DNA from: Prochlorococcus marinus XMU1408
Lineage (GTDB): Bacteria; Cyanobacteriota; Cyanobacteriia; PCC-6307; Cyanobiaceae
Reading direction: 5' to 3'
Assembly: GCF_003208055.1 (NCBI RefSeq)
Contig: NZ_QJUE01000002.1
Span: 1 to 64,000, forward strand
Length of the DNA: 64,000 nucleotides
Position numbers and translations under genes: made by a program. This document shows, piece after piece, positions 7,644 through 17,329 of the stretch (its first letter is position 1; each line of letters opens with the position of its first letter). The notes under the pieces were generated by a model. The model saw nothing but the letters and a program-made list of their open reading frames with translations, ran no database searches and was not told where the DNA came from.

Positions 7644-10547
7644 GTGAATAAGGTCAATAAAGGTTCTCAAAAGGATCGTTCCACTTACAAAGAGACTCTC
7701 AACCTTTTGCAAACTGAATTTGGTATGAGAGCAAATGCAACTCTTAGAGAACCTGAGTTGCAAGCTTTTTGGACTGAAAAAAAGATAGATTTTGAGCTGG
7801 GTTTGAAAAATGCAGGAGAGACTTTTACTTTGCATGATGGCCCTCCATATGCAAATGGAACTCTTCATATGGGCCATGCACTTAACAAAGTATTAAAGGA
7901 CATAATAAATAAATACAAAATAATGGAAGGTAAAAAAGTTTGTTACGTTCCCGGATGGGATTGCCATGGATTACCTATTGAATTGAAAGTCCTTCAAGCC
8001 TTAGATAAATCTCAACGAGCTGCTTTAACGCCTATTAAGCTGAGAAAAAAAGCTGCTGCTTATGCAAAAAAGCAAGTATCTAATCAAATGGATGGTTTTA
8101 AAAGATGGGGAATATGGGGTGATTGGGATAATCCTTATTTAACTTTAGATAAACAATTTGAATCCTCACAGATTAAATTGTTTGGAGAAATGGTGTTCAA
8201 AGGATACATATATCGAGGTCTAAAACCAGTTCATTGGAGTCCAAGTTCTCAAACTGCATTGGCTGAAGCGGAATTGGAATATCCCAATGGTCATGTAAGT
8301 CAAAGTGTTTACGTAGGATTTAAGGTTAATCAAATACCAAAAATTTTAGCCCAAGAAATATCTAACCAGGCTCCAGATTTATTTGACTCTGAAGGGATTT
8401 TAAAAGAAGTTAAACTCTTAATTTGGACTACTACTCCTTGGACACTCCCTGCAAATGAGGCTATATCGGTTAATAAAAAATTAGATTATGTAATTGCTGA
8501 AAGACCTGATAAGTCATTTGCAATTATGGCAAATGATCTTTTAGAAAAAGTATCTAATACTTTGGGAATTGACTTTAAAAAAAGATTATTAATTAAAGGA
8601 TCTTTGCTAGATGGAGTTATATATAATCACCCATTATATGATAAAAAAAGCCCTGTAGTTTTAGGAGGAGATTACATAACAATTGATTCAGGAACGGGAT
8701 TAGTCCATACTGCGCCAGGACATGGTGTAGATGATTTTAATACTGGAAAAAAATATAACTTACCGATTTCTTGCCCAGTTGATGAAAAAGGATTTCTCAC
8801 AAATGAAGCTGGTAAATTTAAAGGACTAAATGTATTAAAAGACGCTAATAAAATAATAATTGATGATTTAATTAATGAAGAAGCTTTGATTAAAGAAATT
8901 CCATACGAACATAGGTATCCATATGATTGGAGAACTAAGAAACCAACAATTTTCAGAGCTACAGAACAGTGGTTTGCTTCTGTTGAAGGATTTAGAGAAA
9001 AGGCACTATCAGCAATAAAAGATGTTACTTGGCTTCCTTTATCAGGAAAAAATAGAATTGACTCTATGGTAAGAGAAAGAGGCGATTGGTGTATTTCTCG
9101 TCAAAGGACTTGGGGTTTACCAATACCAGTATTTTATGAAAAGAATGGTAAGGATATTCTGCTAAATAAAGAAACTATTTCTCATATTGCAGATTTATTT
9201 TTAACTCATGGAGCAGATATTTGGTGGGAATATGAGGTATCTAAGCTTTTGCCTCCTTCTTATGTTAATGAAGCAGACAGATGGCAGAAAGGAACAGATA
9301 CTATGGATGTTTGGTTTGACTCTGGATCTAGTTGGTCCTCAGTTATTTCTAAGAAAAATAATTTTAATTACCCAGCAGATTTATATTTGGAAGGATCTGA
9401 TCAGCATCGTGGTTGGTTTCAATCTTCGCTATTAACATCAGTTGCAGTTAATGAACACGCACCTTTTAAAAAGGTTCTTACACATGGTTTCGCTCTCGAT
9501 GAGAATGGTAGAAAAATGAGCAAATCTTTAGGAAATATTATTGATCCTTTAGTAATAATTAATGGTGGTTCAAATAAAAAGTTAGATCCTGCATATGGAG
9601 CTGATGTTTTGAGGCTATGGGTTAGTTCAGTTGATTATTCTGCGGATGTCCCTATTGGATCAAATATACTCAAGCAAATTTCTGATGTTTATCGTAAGAT
9701 TAGGAATACTTCTAGATATTTATTAGGTAATATCTATGATTTTGACAAAAATAATGACGCCATTGATATTTCTGAATTGCCTTTGTTAGATAAATGGATG
9801 TTGAACAGAACAGCAGAGGTAATAGATGAAATTACTGATGCCTTTTCTAATTTTGAATTTTCGAAGTTTTTTCAAACTATCCAAAATTTTTGCGTAGTAG
9901 ATTTATCAAATTTTTACTTAGATATCGCAAAAGATAGATTATATGTCAGCTCTAAAAGTGATTTTAGAAGGAGAAGCTGTCAAACAGTTTTGTCCTTAGT
10001 GATTGAGACAATATCTGGTTTAATTGCACCTGTTTTATGTCATATGGCAGAAGATATTTGGCAGAACATTCCCTATAGTTTAGAAGAAATATCAGTCTTT
10101 AAAAGAGGATGGCCTAAAGCACCTGAAATTTGGAGAAATAACAGTCTTAATGAACATGTTGTTGAACTTCGTAAACTCCGAACAGTTATTAATCGTATGT
10201 TGGAGAGTTGCAGAAATAAGCAAGAATTAGGTTCCTCTTTAGAAGCATCAGTTAGAGTTGATATCACTGATGAAAAAGTTCGAACCGCGATTGAATGGTT
10301 ATCTGGATGCGAATCTAATAATGTTGATGTCCTTAGAGATTGGTTCCTTGTATCATCTTTACAAATTGGAGGTGAACCTTGGGCTGAGGTTTTAGTTAGC
10401 GAAGAAAGTGATATTGCTTCAGTCGATATTGCAAAAGCTAGAGGGTTCAAATGTGAAAGGTGCTGGCATTATGAAATTGAAATGAGTAATAATAAAATAC
10501 ACACAAACATCTGTAAGCGATGTGAAAAAGTAGTAATTGCTATTTAA
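7644..10547 (+). CDS. ileS: Isoleucyl-tRNA synthetase
   Basis: IleRS charges tRNA-Ile and edits mischarged valine. The class I signature HMGH is at residues 75-78 within [16 protein letters not shown], the [13 protein letters not shown] editing-domain motif follows in the first third, [14 protein letters not shown] is central, and KMSKS is at 624-628. The C-terminal zinc site has CERC at 937-940 and CKRC at 957-960. At 967 residues it is full length. The start is a GTG; the frame has no closer ATG that would keep the N-terminal helix. A palindrome lies just upstream. Confidence 0.98.
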   Translation: MNKVNKGSQKDRSTYKETLNLLQTEFGMRANATLREPELQAFWTEKKIDFELGLKNAGETFTLHDGPPYANGTLHMGHALNKVLKDIINKYKIMEGKKVCYVPGWDCHGLPIELKVLQALDKSQRAALTPIKLRKKAAAYAKKQVSNQMDGFKRWGIWGDWDNPYLTLDKQFESSQIKLFGEMVFKGYIYRGLKPVHWSPSSQTALAEAELEYPNGHVSQSVYVGFKVNQIPKILAQEISNQAPDLFDSEGILKEVKLLIWTTTPWTLPANEAISVNKKLDYVIAERPDKSFAIMANDLLEKVSNTLGIDFKKRLLIKGSLLDGVIYNHPLYDKKSPVVLGGDYITIDSGTGLVHTAPGHGVDDFNTGKKYNLPISCPVDEKGFLTNEAGKFKGLNVLKDANKIIIDDLINEEALIKEIPYEHRYPYDWRTKKPTIFRATEQWFASVEGFREKALSAIKDVTWLPLSGKNRIDSMVRERGDWCISRQRTWGLPIPVFYEKNGKDILLNKETISHIADLFLTHGADIWWEYEVSKLLPPSYVNEADRWQKGTDTMDVWFDSGSSWSSVISKKNNFNYPADLYLEGSDQHRGWFQSSLLTSVAVNEHAPFKKVLTHGFALDENGRKMSKSLGNIIDPLVIINGGSNKKLDPAYGADVLRLWVSSVDYSADVPIGSNILKQISDVYRKIRNTSRYLLGNIYDFDKNNDAIDISELPLLDKWMLNRTAEVIDEITDAFSNFEFSKFFQTIQNFCVVDLSNFYLDIAKDRLYVSSKSDFRRRSCQTVLSLVIETISGLIAPVLCHMAEDIWQNIPYSLEEISVFKRGWPKAPEIWRNNSLNEHVVELRKLRTVINRMLESCRNKQELGSSLEASVRVDITDEKVRTAIEWLSGCESNNVDVLRDWFLVSSLQIGGEPWAEVLVSEESDIASVDIAKARGFKCERCWHYEIEMSNNKIHTNICKRCEKVVIAI

Positions 10548-10581
10548 ATATTTTCTAAATTGAATATTAGATAAATCTTTT

Positions 10582-11211
10582 CTAGAATTTACCTGCAAAT
10601 CGCCCATTTTTTGGTAATTGTACAATTAACCATTGAAATAAACCTGTTAAATATAATATTAAAGCTAAATATCCAAAAAATGTTGAAAGAACAGTAGTCC
10701 AATTTCCATCTAAAATAAATCTTATAATTATTTTTGTTGTAATAAATGAGTCGTATGGGATTTCTCTCCATGTGTCGCAATAGATTCCATTAATAGAATT
10801 TAAACACCTCCAACTAAATATATGTAGAATAGTATTTAATATACCCCAAAAAGATAAAGTCAATCTCCAAATTCTTGTAGTTAATGAAATGGGCCTGTAA
10901 ATATACATTTCTTCAATTTCTTCATTTAGATCAACCCAAAACCAAATAGAACCAACCATTAAGATGGGTGAAATCAATGAAAGTAATTGACCTACTTGAC
11001 TTTCACTACTAAGGAACAAAAGATTAATCGCGTAAAGACTAGAAACTTTCCAGTAAATTGATAGTAGTCGGTCAATAGCGCTTGAATTTGTGATTTTTGC
11101 CCAAATCAATAAGAACAATGGTAGTCCAAATGCGAAAGTAGCCGCAATTCGATATGAGAGCCAAACTAGAATTTGGAATTGAGGTTCAGTCAAGAAAAAA
11201 ATCTCATTCAT
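10582..11211 (-). CDS. DUF3177 family membrane protein
   Basis: A cyanobacterial membrane protein of unknown function. The ATG at 11211 (MNEIFFLTEPQFQ) is preferred over an upstream in-frame start at 11307, because the intervening 32 residues are low-complexity and lysine/asparagine-rich. The resulting 209-residue chain has about five hydrophobic spans. It contains LSYRIAATFAFGLPLFLLIW near the start and a W-rich middle (PILMVGSIWFWVDLNEE, RIWRLTLSFWGI), and ends in QWLIVQLPKNGRFAGKF. It runs convergently into ileS with a 34-base gap. No catalytic motif is visible. Confidence 0.65.
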   Translation of the reverse strand: MNEIFFLTEPQFQILVWLSYRIAATFAFGLPLFLLIWAKITNSSAIDRLLSIYWKVSSLYAINLLFLSSESQVGQLLSLISPILMVGSIWFWVDLNEEIEEMYIYRPISLTTRIWRLTLSFWGILNTILHIFSWRCLNSINGIYCDTWREIPYDSFITTKIIIRFILDGNWTTVLSTFFGYLALILYLTGLFQWLIVQLPKNGRFAGKF

Positions 11212-11476
11212 ATTTATTATCAACCTTAATGTATTCTTTTCATGCTTATTCTTAATTATTAAATAGTTTTCTCCATATTTAGAAAAAGTCTGTAATCTGA
11301 TGATCAAATTCCTTCAAAAGTTTTGTTGATCATTAGTAGTCCATCAAACAAAAAAATAATAATAAACTAGATTAATAAGTTTATTATAAATTGATTTCTT
11401 GTTTATATTTCCTTCTGAAACTTTGAATTAACTTGCTAATATAAAAATCTGATTTATCAATATCAGGCTTCATTCT

Positions 11477-12121
11477 GTGAGACAGCATGTAAATCCTTTA
11501 AGTCAATTTTTCCAACTACCTTTATCATTGCCTAGTAAGTCTATTCTTTTTAGGGATTCGCATTACCCAATTCATTTAGATATAGGATCTGCTAAAGGTG
11601 AATTCCTAATTGAATTAGCTTTAAAATATCCAAAGTGGAATTTTCTTGGGCTTGAGATAAGAGAACCTCTTGTTGCTTTGTCTGAAATAAAAAGAAAAAA
11701 ATTAGAATTGCAAAACTTAAAATTCCTCTTTTGCAATGTGAATGTAAGTTTAGACGAATGGCTATCTGATTTGAATCATGGTCAATTGAAAAGAGTTTCA
11801 ATTCAATTTCCTGACCCATGGTTTAAGAGAAAGCACTTTAAAAGAAGAGTTGTTCAGACAAGCTTGATCAATTCTATAGCTAGATCAATGAGTAAGGATG
11901 GAGAATTATTTATTCAAAGTGATATATTTAAGCTTATTAAAACTATGACTGATGTTATTGATAATAGTAGCTATTTTGATAGAAAGAAGTTAAATGGATT
12001 GCAATGGCTTGATAAGAATCCTTACGCTGTATGTACAGATAGGGAATTATTCGTTCTCAAGAAAAATTTGCCAATTTATAGAGCTATTTACATTAGAAAT
12101 AGAAGATTATCTATCGATTAA
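11477..12121 (+). CDS. trmB: tRNA (guanine-N7)-methyltransferase
   Basis: TrmB methylates G46 in the variable loop of tRNAs using S-adenosylmethionine. The SAM-binding loop LDIGSAKGEFLIELA is near residue 34, FLGLEIREPLV near 57, and the characteristic QFPDPWFKRKHFKRRVVQ stretch is near 112. Length (214) fits. The start chosen is a GTG at 11477 in the context CATTCTGTGAGA. A DUF3177 gene is divergent, and the 265-base gap between them probably holds both promoters. Confidence 0.93.
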   Translation: MRQHVNPLSQFFQLPLSLPSKSILFRDSHYPIHLDIGSAKGEFLIELALKYPKWNFLGLEIREPLVALSEIKRKKLELQNLKFLFCNVNVSLDEWLSDLNHGQLKRVSIQFPDPWFKRKHFKRRVVQTSLINSIARSMSKDGELFIQSDIFKLIKTMTDVIDNSSYFDRKKLNGLQWLDKNPYAVCTDRELFVLKKNLPIYRAIYIRNRRLSID

Positions 12122-12210
12122 TCAAATTGATAATTTCTACTATTAAATATTCTATTAAATAAAAAATTTTGTATATAATTAGTAAATTAGTTGTATGAAA
12201 ACAATCAATT

Positions 12211-12786
12211 ATGAATGATACAACAAATACAGATAAAGAGCTTAGTTTCTTGGAGAAATGTTTTTTGGTTTTTCTTAGTATTATTCTAGTTATTTCTTTA
12301 TTCTTTTTCCGTAGTGGGTTTAGGGCTAATGCAATTTTGGATGAATTGGCAAAAAACTCTCTTTTACCCGAAGTGGCCTTGTCAAATGGCAGACCTACAG
12401 TTTTTGAATTTTATGCAGATTGGTGTGAAGCTTGTAAGGAAATGGCTCCTGCAATGATTGATGCGAAAAAACAAAATCCAAACAAATTAGATGTTGTATT
12501 ACTAAATGTTGATAATCCTAGGTGGGTTGATTGGATTGATAAATATGATGTAAATGGTATACCTAAATTAATTTTCTTTGATGATAAAGGCGAACTTAAG
12601 GGCGTTTCTTTGGGTGTAAGAAAATTTAGTGAACTTAATGAGATCTTTTTTGCTTTAATAAATAATTCAGAATTACCTTCTTTTTCTAAATTATCAAATT
12701 CAAGTAATTTAACTTCTGAAACTTATTTAGAACAAAGAAATGTTAATAAGATTCTTAACTCTGTAAATCCAAGAGATCACAATTAG
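12211..12786 (+). CDS. txlA: Membrane-anchored thioredoxin-like protein TxlA
   Basis: A thioredoxin-fold protein tethered by one N-terminal membrane helix (about residues 16-34). The redox motif WCEAC has cysteines at 72 and 75 in FYADWCEACKEMAP, and the cis-proline loop is GIPKLIFFDDKGE. Cyanobacterial TxlA and its plant relative HCF164 pass reducing power across the thylakoid membrane to apocytochromes. The 191-residue chain matches that family. The C-terminal 40 residues are polar and serine/asparagine-rich. Its stop overlaps the stop of the convergent thyX by four bases. Confidence 0.85.
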   Translation: MNDTTNTDKELSFLEKCFLVFLSIILVISLFFFRSGFRANAILDELAKNSLLPEVALSNGRPTVFEFYADWCEACKEMAPAMIDAKKQNPNKLDVVLLNVDNPRWVDWIDKYDVNGIPKLIFFDDKGELKGVSLGVRKFSELNEIFFALINNSELPSFSKLSNSSNLTSETYLEQRNVNKILNSVNPRDHN

Positions 12787-13421
12787 GTTAACCAATTTAA
12801 GGCTCTTGATACGACAGGATATTCTTGTGAAAAAATATTTTTACATTCTTCTGCAATATTCATATGCTCTTTTTGTGTTCCATGCCCAGTTCTTAGATTT
12901 ATATAATGAATCCAGGAACGACAAGAACCTGTCATGTAAATTCTGGTAGGTGTAGCTAGTGGCAGTACAAACCTAGCACATTCTTTTGCTATACCAGCTT
13001 CTAGCATTTCTTCATAAAGTTGCTTATTTAGATTGAATTGGTGTTTGATTTTTTTATTAAATTCACTAACAAGTTTTTCAGATAAGTCTGAAATAGAATT
13101 TTGCCGATTTTTATTATCTTGCCTCCTTAATTCAGGTATAGGAATTTCTCCTAATTGTCTACTATCTGCATAACGTTGTGAGAATTCTTGAAAAGTAAAT
13201 GACCGATGTCTTAATATTTGTGCAGCAATCCCTCGAGTAGTTTCTATTTGTAAAGTCATATAAGCTTGTTCAAATACACTCCAATGTTCATTTTTTATGC
13301 AATATCCAATTAACTTAGTGAAGTCATTATTATCTTGATTCTTTGGATTACTAACCCTGGCAATATATGCCATGCTTTTTTCAGCATCTGGTGTAGAGGT
13401 TATTAATTTAACAAGACTCAT
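12783..13421 (-). CDS. thyX: Flavin-dependent thymidylate synthase
   Basis: ThyX makes dTMP from dUMP using methylene-tetrahydrofolate and reduced flavin, replacing ThyA. The diagnostic RHRxxSxxxxSxR-type motif is present as RHRSFTFQEFSQRY at residues 71-84, with threonine in place of the first serine position. FVLPLATPTRIYMTGS and the HYINLRTGHGTQKEH region follow. Length (212) fits. It begins two bases after the stop of dcd, so dCTP deaminase, which leads to dUMP, and thymidylate synthase are probably one transcript. Confidence 0.96.
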   Translation of the reverse strand: MSLVKLITSTPDAEKSMAYIARVSNPKNQDNNDFTKLIGYCIKNEHWSVFEQAYMTLQIETTRGIAAQILRHRSFTFQEFSQRYADSRQLGEIPIPELRRQDNKNRQNSISDLSEKLVSEFNKKIKHQFNLNKQLYEEMLEAGIAKECARFVLPLATPTRIYMTGSCRSWIHYINLRTGHGTQKEHMNIAEECKNIFSQEYPVVSRALNWLT

Positions 13422-13423
13422 AT

Positions 13424-14017
13424 TTAAACTTTAGCGAGAGTAACTTTCTCGGGTTGATGCTGATATTTACCTTTCCTATCACTGTAAGTTGTTTCACAAG
13501 GGTCACCTTCGAAAAAAAGTAATTGACAAATTCCTTCATCAGCATAAATCCTGCAATCAGCACCAGAGCTATTACTGAATTCAAGGGTAAGATGTCCCTC
13601 CCAGCTTGCCTCTGCAGGGGTTGTATTTACTATTATTCCTAAACGTGCGTAGGTGCTTTTCCCAAGGCAAATAACAGTAATATTAGGTGGAACCTTCATT
13701 TTTTCTAATGCAACTCCAAGGCCATAAGAGTGAGCAGGCAAAATAAAATATTTACCATCATTATCTTCTTTTAAATCTGTCGGTTCTAAATTTGCGGGAT
13801 TAAATTTTTTTGGATTCATCACTGTTCCTGGAACATGCCTGAAAATCAAAAACTCTTTTGAAGAAAGACGCAAATCGTATCCATATGATGAGCAACCAAA
13901 ACTTAAAACAGGGGATTTTTTGGATTCTGGTTCAAGATGTCTTATTAGCTTTTCTTGAAATGGTTCAAGCATTCCTAATGAAGCTTGCTCTGAAATCCAG
14001 CGATCGTTTTTTAACAT
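13424..14017 (-). CDS. dcd: dCTP deaminase
   Basis: Dcd converts dCTP to dUTP, the main route to dUMP for thymidylate synthesis in many bacteria. The FGCSSYGYDLRLS stretch near residue 40, LGKSTYARLGIIVNTTPAEASWEGHLTLEFSN region (split across 118-150) with its catalytic glutamate, and the C-terminal GKYQHQPEKV are all typical. Length (197) matches. It starts immediately after the cobO stop with no gap and ends two bases before thyX. Confidence 0.95.
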   Translation of the reverse strand: MLKNDRWISEQASLGMLEPFQEKLIRHLEPESKKSPVLSFGCSSYGYDLRLSSKEFLIFRHVPGTVMNPKKFNPANLEPTDLKEDNDGKYFILPAHSYGLGVALEKMKVPPNITVICLGKSTYARLGIIVNTTPAEASWEGHLTLEFSNSSGADCRIYADEGICQLLFFEGDPCETTYSDRKGKYQHQPEKVTLAKV

Positions 14018-14614
14018 TTAATTGCAGCGTAATTCCGTGATTTGATCAGCCATTTCCATTACTTTAGGAGGAATAGATGGTCCTGTAAGAATAATATCTG
14101 TAGATGAAGGACGATTATTGATCATAGAAATTAAATCATTTTCTTCAATGAAACCAAGGCTAATTGCCATTCCTATTTCATCAAGTACAATTTTATCTAA
14201 ATTTTTTTCAATTAAACGTTTCTTACAAAATTCCCATAGCTCTTTAATGGCTTTTTCTTCATATTTTTTTTTGAAAGATAAATCTTCTGCCAAGGATTGC
14301 TCAGGTAAGCATGTTTCAATAGCTGGTCTTAGCCATTCCAGACGCCCGCATAGATTTATGGCTCCATTTGGTCCTTGATTAACTCCACCTTTCAAAAATT
14401 GAGATACTAAAACGTTGCTTCCTAATCCTGCAGATCTTAGAGCCTCACTAAGAACAATAGAAAAACTGCCTCTAAAAGTAGAAGTGTGGATTTGAACTTG
14501 TCCTTGCGTTGTGACTAGCTGTAAAGGATTGCCATTGGGGACAGGCCGAAGCGAAGGCTCGTTAGGCGTTGATAAACCTCTTTGTTGAGCATTAATGCTG
14601 ATTTGTGCATTCAT
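14018..14614 (-). CDS. cobO: CobO/BtuR-like protein with a degenerate P-loop
   Basis: The protein aligns by eye with cob(I)alamin adenosyltransferases of the CobO/BtuR class: ALRSAGLGSNVLVSQFLKGG near residues 59-78, LDKIVLDEIGMAISLGFI near 139 (Walker B-like) and DIILTGPSIPPKVMEMADQI near 172, the counterpart of the family's TGR-type C-terminal motif. The Walker A loop, normally GNGKGKTT, is replaced by TSTFRGSF (residues 44-51), without the lysine that binds ATP phosphates. Picocyanobacterial relatives, as I recall them, share this change. Adenosyltransferase activity is therefore uncertain. It is the first gene of a tight minus-strand run with dcd and thyX. Confidence 0.7.
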   Translation of the reverse strand: MNAQISINAQQRGLSTPNEPSLRPVPNGNPLQLVTTQGQVQIHTSTFRGSFSIVLSEALRSAGLGSNVLVSQFLKGGVNQGPNGAINLCGRLEWLRPAIETCLPEQSLAEDLSFKKKYEEKAIKELWEFCKKRLIEKNLDKIVLDEIGMAISLGFIEENDLISMINNRPSSTDIILTGPSIPPKVMEMADQITELRCN

Positions 14615-14933
14615 CTCAATTTTGACCTTGTTGTCACTTTATTAATCTAGCGGGAGAAAAAATCTAATCAACCAAATAAACACTATCTGTGGTGTCTGAA
14701 ATAATAAAATCAAAATTTTTATTGCTTTTGAATAAATTAAAGCGGCCATAAGAAAAGATGAAAACAAATGAAACTTTTGATACTTTTTAAGAGAGTTTCA
14801 AACTTGAAGGCTTTAAAAGATAGAATTTTAGAGTAAGTAATTATTTAGTTGGTGACTTAGGGCTAAAAAAGTCGCCATGGCTACATATCGTTTTTTCTTA
14901 AGTAATTAATGTTCTTTGAACAATAAATTAAAT
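14615..14933. other. Intergenic region between cobO and ntcA
   Basis: This 319-base divergent gap should hold the promoters of cobO and ntcA. I see no GTAN8TAC NtcA box in it, although ntcA is often autoregulated. The only clear structure is an inverted repeat at 14851-14876 (GGTGACTT and AAGTCGCC around a 10-base loop). No open frame of note. Confidence 0.5.
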
Positions 14934-15665
14934 ATGGTCACTTCATATCGTGGCTTTACCCGTTTCAACCAACAGAGAAATAGCCAGATGGCTGTTAATT
15001 CATCATCTTCTTTGCCTCCAAACAAAACACTTTTGGATGTAATTAAATCTCTTGATGGAGTCTCTACTGAGATCGTTGATAGGTCAAAAACAATTTTTTT
15101 TCCTGGCGATCCTGCTGAAAGGGTTTATTTGATAAGGCGAGGAGCAGTTAGATTGAGTAGAGTTTATGAAACGGGCGAAGAAATAACGGTTTCTTTATTG
15201 AGAGAAAATAGTCTTTTTGGCGTTCTATCTCTATTGACAGGGCATAGATCTGATCGTTTTTATCATGCCATTGCTTTTACACGTGTAGAGCTTGTTGCGG
15301 CTCCAGCTGCTTCAGTGAAAAATGCAATTGAGCAAGATGCTTCAGTGGGATTACTTTTGCTTCAAGGTTTATCAAGTCGAGTACTTCAAACTGAAACGAT
15401 GATAGAAACCTTGACACACAGAGATATGTCTTCTCGTCTTGCAAGCTTTTTACTTGTTTTGTGCAGAGACTTTGGTGTCCCTGGGGAGCAAGGAGTAACA
15501 ATTGATTTAAGACTTTCTCATCAAGCTATTGCTGAAGCTATAGGTTCAACAAGAGTTACTATTACGCGATTACTTGGTGAGTTGAAAAGTTCCTCATTAT
15601 TAGCAATTGATAGAAAAAAAATAACTATATTTGATCCAATTGCTTTAGCAAAAAGATTTAATTGA
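14934..15665 (+). CDS. ntcA: Global nitrogen regulator NtcA
   Basis: NtcA is the CRP-family activator of nitrogen assimilation genes in cyanobacteria, responding to 2-oxoglutarate. The cyclic-nucleotide-fold domain carries [22 protein letters not shown] (split near residues 56-77), followed by the dimer helix with [19 protein letters not shown]. The C-terminal helix-turn-helix has [20 protein letters not shown], nearly invariant in the family. I chose the ATG at 14934 over an upstream TTG at 14916; a further in-frame ATG lies about 17 codons later. It probably binds the two boxes upstream of amt1 in this window. Confidence 0.97.
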   Translation: MVTSYRGFTRFNQQRNSQMAVNSSSSLPPNKTLLDVIKSLDGVSTEIVDRSKTIFFPGDPAERVYLIRRGAVRLSRVYETGEEITVSLLRENSLFGVLSLLTGHRSDRFYHAIAFTRVELVAAPAASVKNAIEQDASVGLLLLQGLSSRVLQTETMIETLTHRDMSSRLASFLLVLCRDFGVPGEQGVTIDLRLSHQAIAEAIGSTRVTITRLLGELKSSSLLAIDRKKITIFDPIALAKRFN

Positions 15666-15721
15666 AGCCCATTGCATACTAATGTTTAGGGGACTTGATT
15701 TAATTCTTCCTCTTTCTTTCT

Positions 15722-16651
15722 GTGACTGGTTGGCTTTTAATTTTCTCACTATTGATCCTAGGTGGGATACTTTCTACTTTGGGAGATCGTTTAGGAACAA
15801 GAGTTGGAAAAGCACGTTTAAGTATTTTTAAGTTAAGGCCTAAAAGTACAGCTGTTTTAATAACTGTTTTTACTGGAAGTATTATTAGTGCTATTTCATT
15901 CGCAATTATGGTTGCTTTTAATGGTCAGTTAAGGGTTGGATTATTTGAATTAGAGGATATTCAAGCAAAGATTTCGGAAAGGGAGTTGGAATTAAAAAAA
16001 TTAGAAAAAAATTTATATGCTTTAAGAAGTGGAGATGTGGTAATAAGTAGTGGACAATCGCTTTTAACTAAGACTATACAGATAGATAAAAATGATGATA
16101 TAAAAAAAGAGATTGAAACTATACTTCAGCAAGCAAACTTATATGCATTCAATTTAGCGAAAACTAATCAATCAAAGTATCGTAGAATACTTTTAGTAAG
16201 GAAAGATCATATTGAAAAACTTGAAAAAATAATTTCTGATAATAGGAGTTGGGTAGTCAGTATAAAATCAGCAGGAAATATACTTAGAGGTGAAAACTAT
16301 GTGTATGCTTTCCCTGAGATTACATTAAATAAAAATATTACTAAAAAAGGAGAAGTTATTGCTAAAGAATATATATATTTAGCTCAATCTAATTCAGATT
16401 CGATAAGAAAAAAGATTAAACTTTTACTTGCTTCTACTTTAGCAGAGGTTAAGAGGCGAGGGTCTTTAAGCTCTGAGTTGAAAATCAATGCTAATCAGAT
16501 TAACAATTTAGGCAAAAACTTAGTTAGTAGAAAATATGGAGATTTCCAAATTATTGCGAAAGCTTTAGACAATAGTCAAAGTGCAGATAAGGTTGCAATA
16601 TCATTAGAGTTACAAGCTTTAAAGAAAGTTTATAGAAAAGACACAAAATGA
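15722..16651 (+). CDS. DUF3084 family protein
   Basis: A cyanobacterial protein of unknown function. The GTG-started 309-residue chain has a hydrophobic N-terminus (GWLLIFSLLILGGILSTLGD, then GDRLGTRVGKARLSIFKLRP), a second membrane span at about 45-66, and a coiled-coil region near 75-100 (AKISERELELKKLEKNL). The remainder is soluble, with a SGDVVISSGQ-type motif near 105. The DRLGTRVGKARLS signature is what identifies the family. It overlaps the following gene by four bases, so the pair is co-transcribed. Confidence 0.75.
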   Translation: MTGWLLIFSLLILGGILSTLGDRLGTRVGKARLSIFKLRPKSTAVLITVFTGSIISAISFAIMVAFNGQLRVGLFELEDIQAKISERELELKKLEKNLYALRSGDVVISSGQSLLTKTIQIDKNDDIKKEIETILQQANLYAFNLAKTNQSKYRRILLVRKDHIEKLEKIISDNRSWVVSIKSAGNILRGENYVYAFPEITLNKNITKKGEVIAKEYIYLAQSNSDSIRKKIKLLLASTLAEVKRRGSLSSELKINANQINNLGKNLVSRKYGDFQIIAKALDNSQSADKVAISLELQALKKVYRKDTK

Positions 16652-17085
16652 GTGTATTTGTATCTATAGATCCTGGAAAGAATAAGTGCGGCTTGATAAT
16701 AGCTGATATCAAATCTGGAAATGTTATTGAAGCAGGAGTATCTTCATTAAATAGATTTTCTGACTTGGTTTCACTTTGGAATGAAAATTACCAGATTAGT
16801 AAAATAATCATTGGTAATGGAACAAATTGTAAGTATATAGAAAATGAATTAAAAATGAAAAATATTTTTAACTTTAACTATGTTAACGAAAGAGGATCAA
16901 CAATAAGAGCAAGATTTAGATACTGGGAGATTTGGCCACCAAATTGTTTGATTCGCTGGCTTCCAAAAGAAATACTTTTTCCTCCTGAAAATCTTGATCC
17001 TATTGTGGCATTGATTTTGTTGGAAGATTTTTCAAAACATACGTTGACTTGGCCGAATACATTAGATATTAAAATTTGGACCTAA
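16648..17085 (+). CDS. RuvC/YqgF-like RNase H-fold protein
   Basis: A 145-residue protein with the start of an RNase H-like fold: VFVSIDPGKNKCGLII at residues 3-18 gives the first acidic residue and glycine pattern of RuvC/YqgF-type nucleases, and IIIGNGTNCKYIE near 53 is the second strand. A late acidic pair occurs at LDPIVALILLEDF. Cyanobacterial relatives are often labelled resolvase or pre-16S rRNA processing factor; activity is unproven. It overlaps the DUF3084 gene by four bases, and its 3' end overlaps the convergent DUF3146 gene by 17. Confidence 0.6.
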   Translation: MSVFVSIDPGKNKCGLIIADIKSGNVIEAGVSSLNRFSDLVSLWNENYQISKIIIGNGTNCKYIENELKMKNIFNFNYVNERGSTIRARFRYWEIWPPNCLIRWLPKEILFPPENLDPIVALILLEDFSKHTLTWPNTLDIKIWT

Positions 17086-17326
17086 CTGTAAAAATGTAAT
17101 CTCCACCAGATTCAAGTTTATAATCTGCTTTAACTAAATAGCGTTCTAACGCATCTTTTATTAGAGCTCTCCCTAGAGGGGGTTCGACAAATAGTTGTCC
17201 CTGATTGAAAGCCCAAATAAAGTTCCATTCAAAATCTCCTGCACGTACTATGCCCTCTAATTTTTTTTGATTAAAGCATTGTTTATGAATCTGCAGATAG
17301 GCAGTAGTTGATGGCTTATGATACAT
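17069..17326 (-). CDS. DUF3146 family protein
   Basis: An 85-residue soluble protein of a family found in cyanobacteria, function unknown. The recognisable stretch is GIVRAGDFEWNFIWAFNQGQL followed by EPPLGRALIKDALERYLV, near residues 25-66. No membrane span or catalytic motif is seen. It lies three bases downstream of pth on the same strand, so it is probably co-transcribed with it, and its end overlaps the convergent RuvC-like gene. Confidence 0.7.
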   Translation of the reverse strand: MYHKPSTTAYLQIHKQCFNQKKLEGIVRAGDFEWNFIWAFNQGQLFVEPPLGRALIKDALERYLVKADYKLESGGDYIFTVRSKF

Positions 17327-17329
17327 TTT

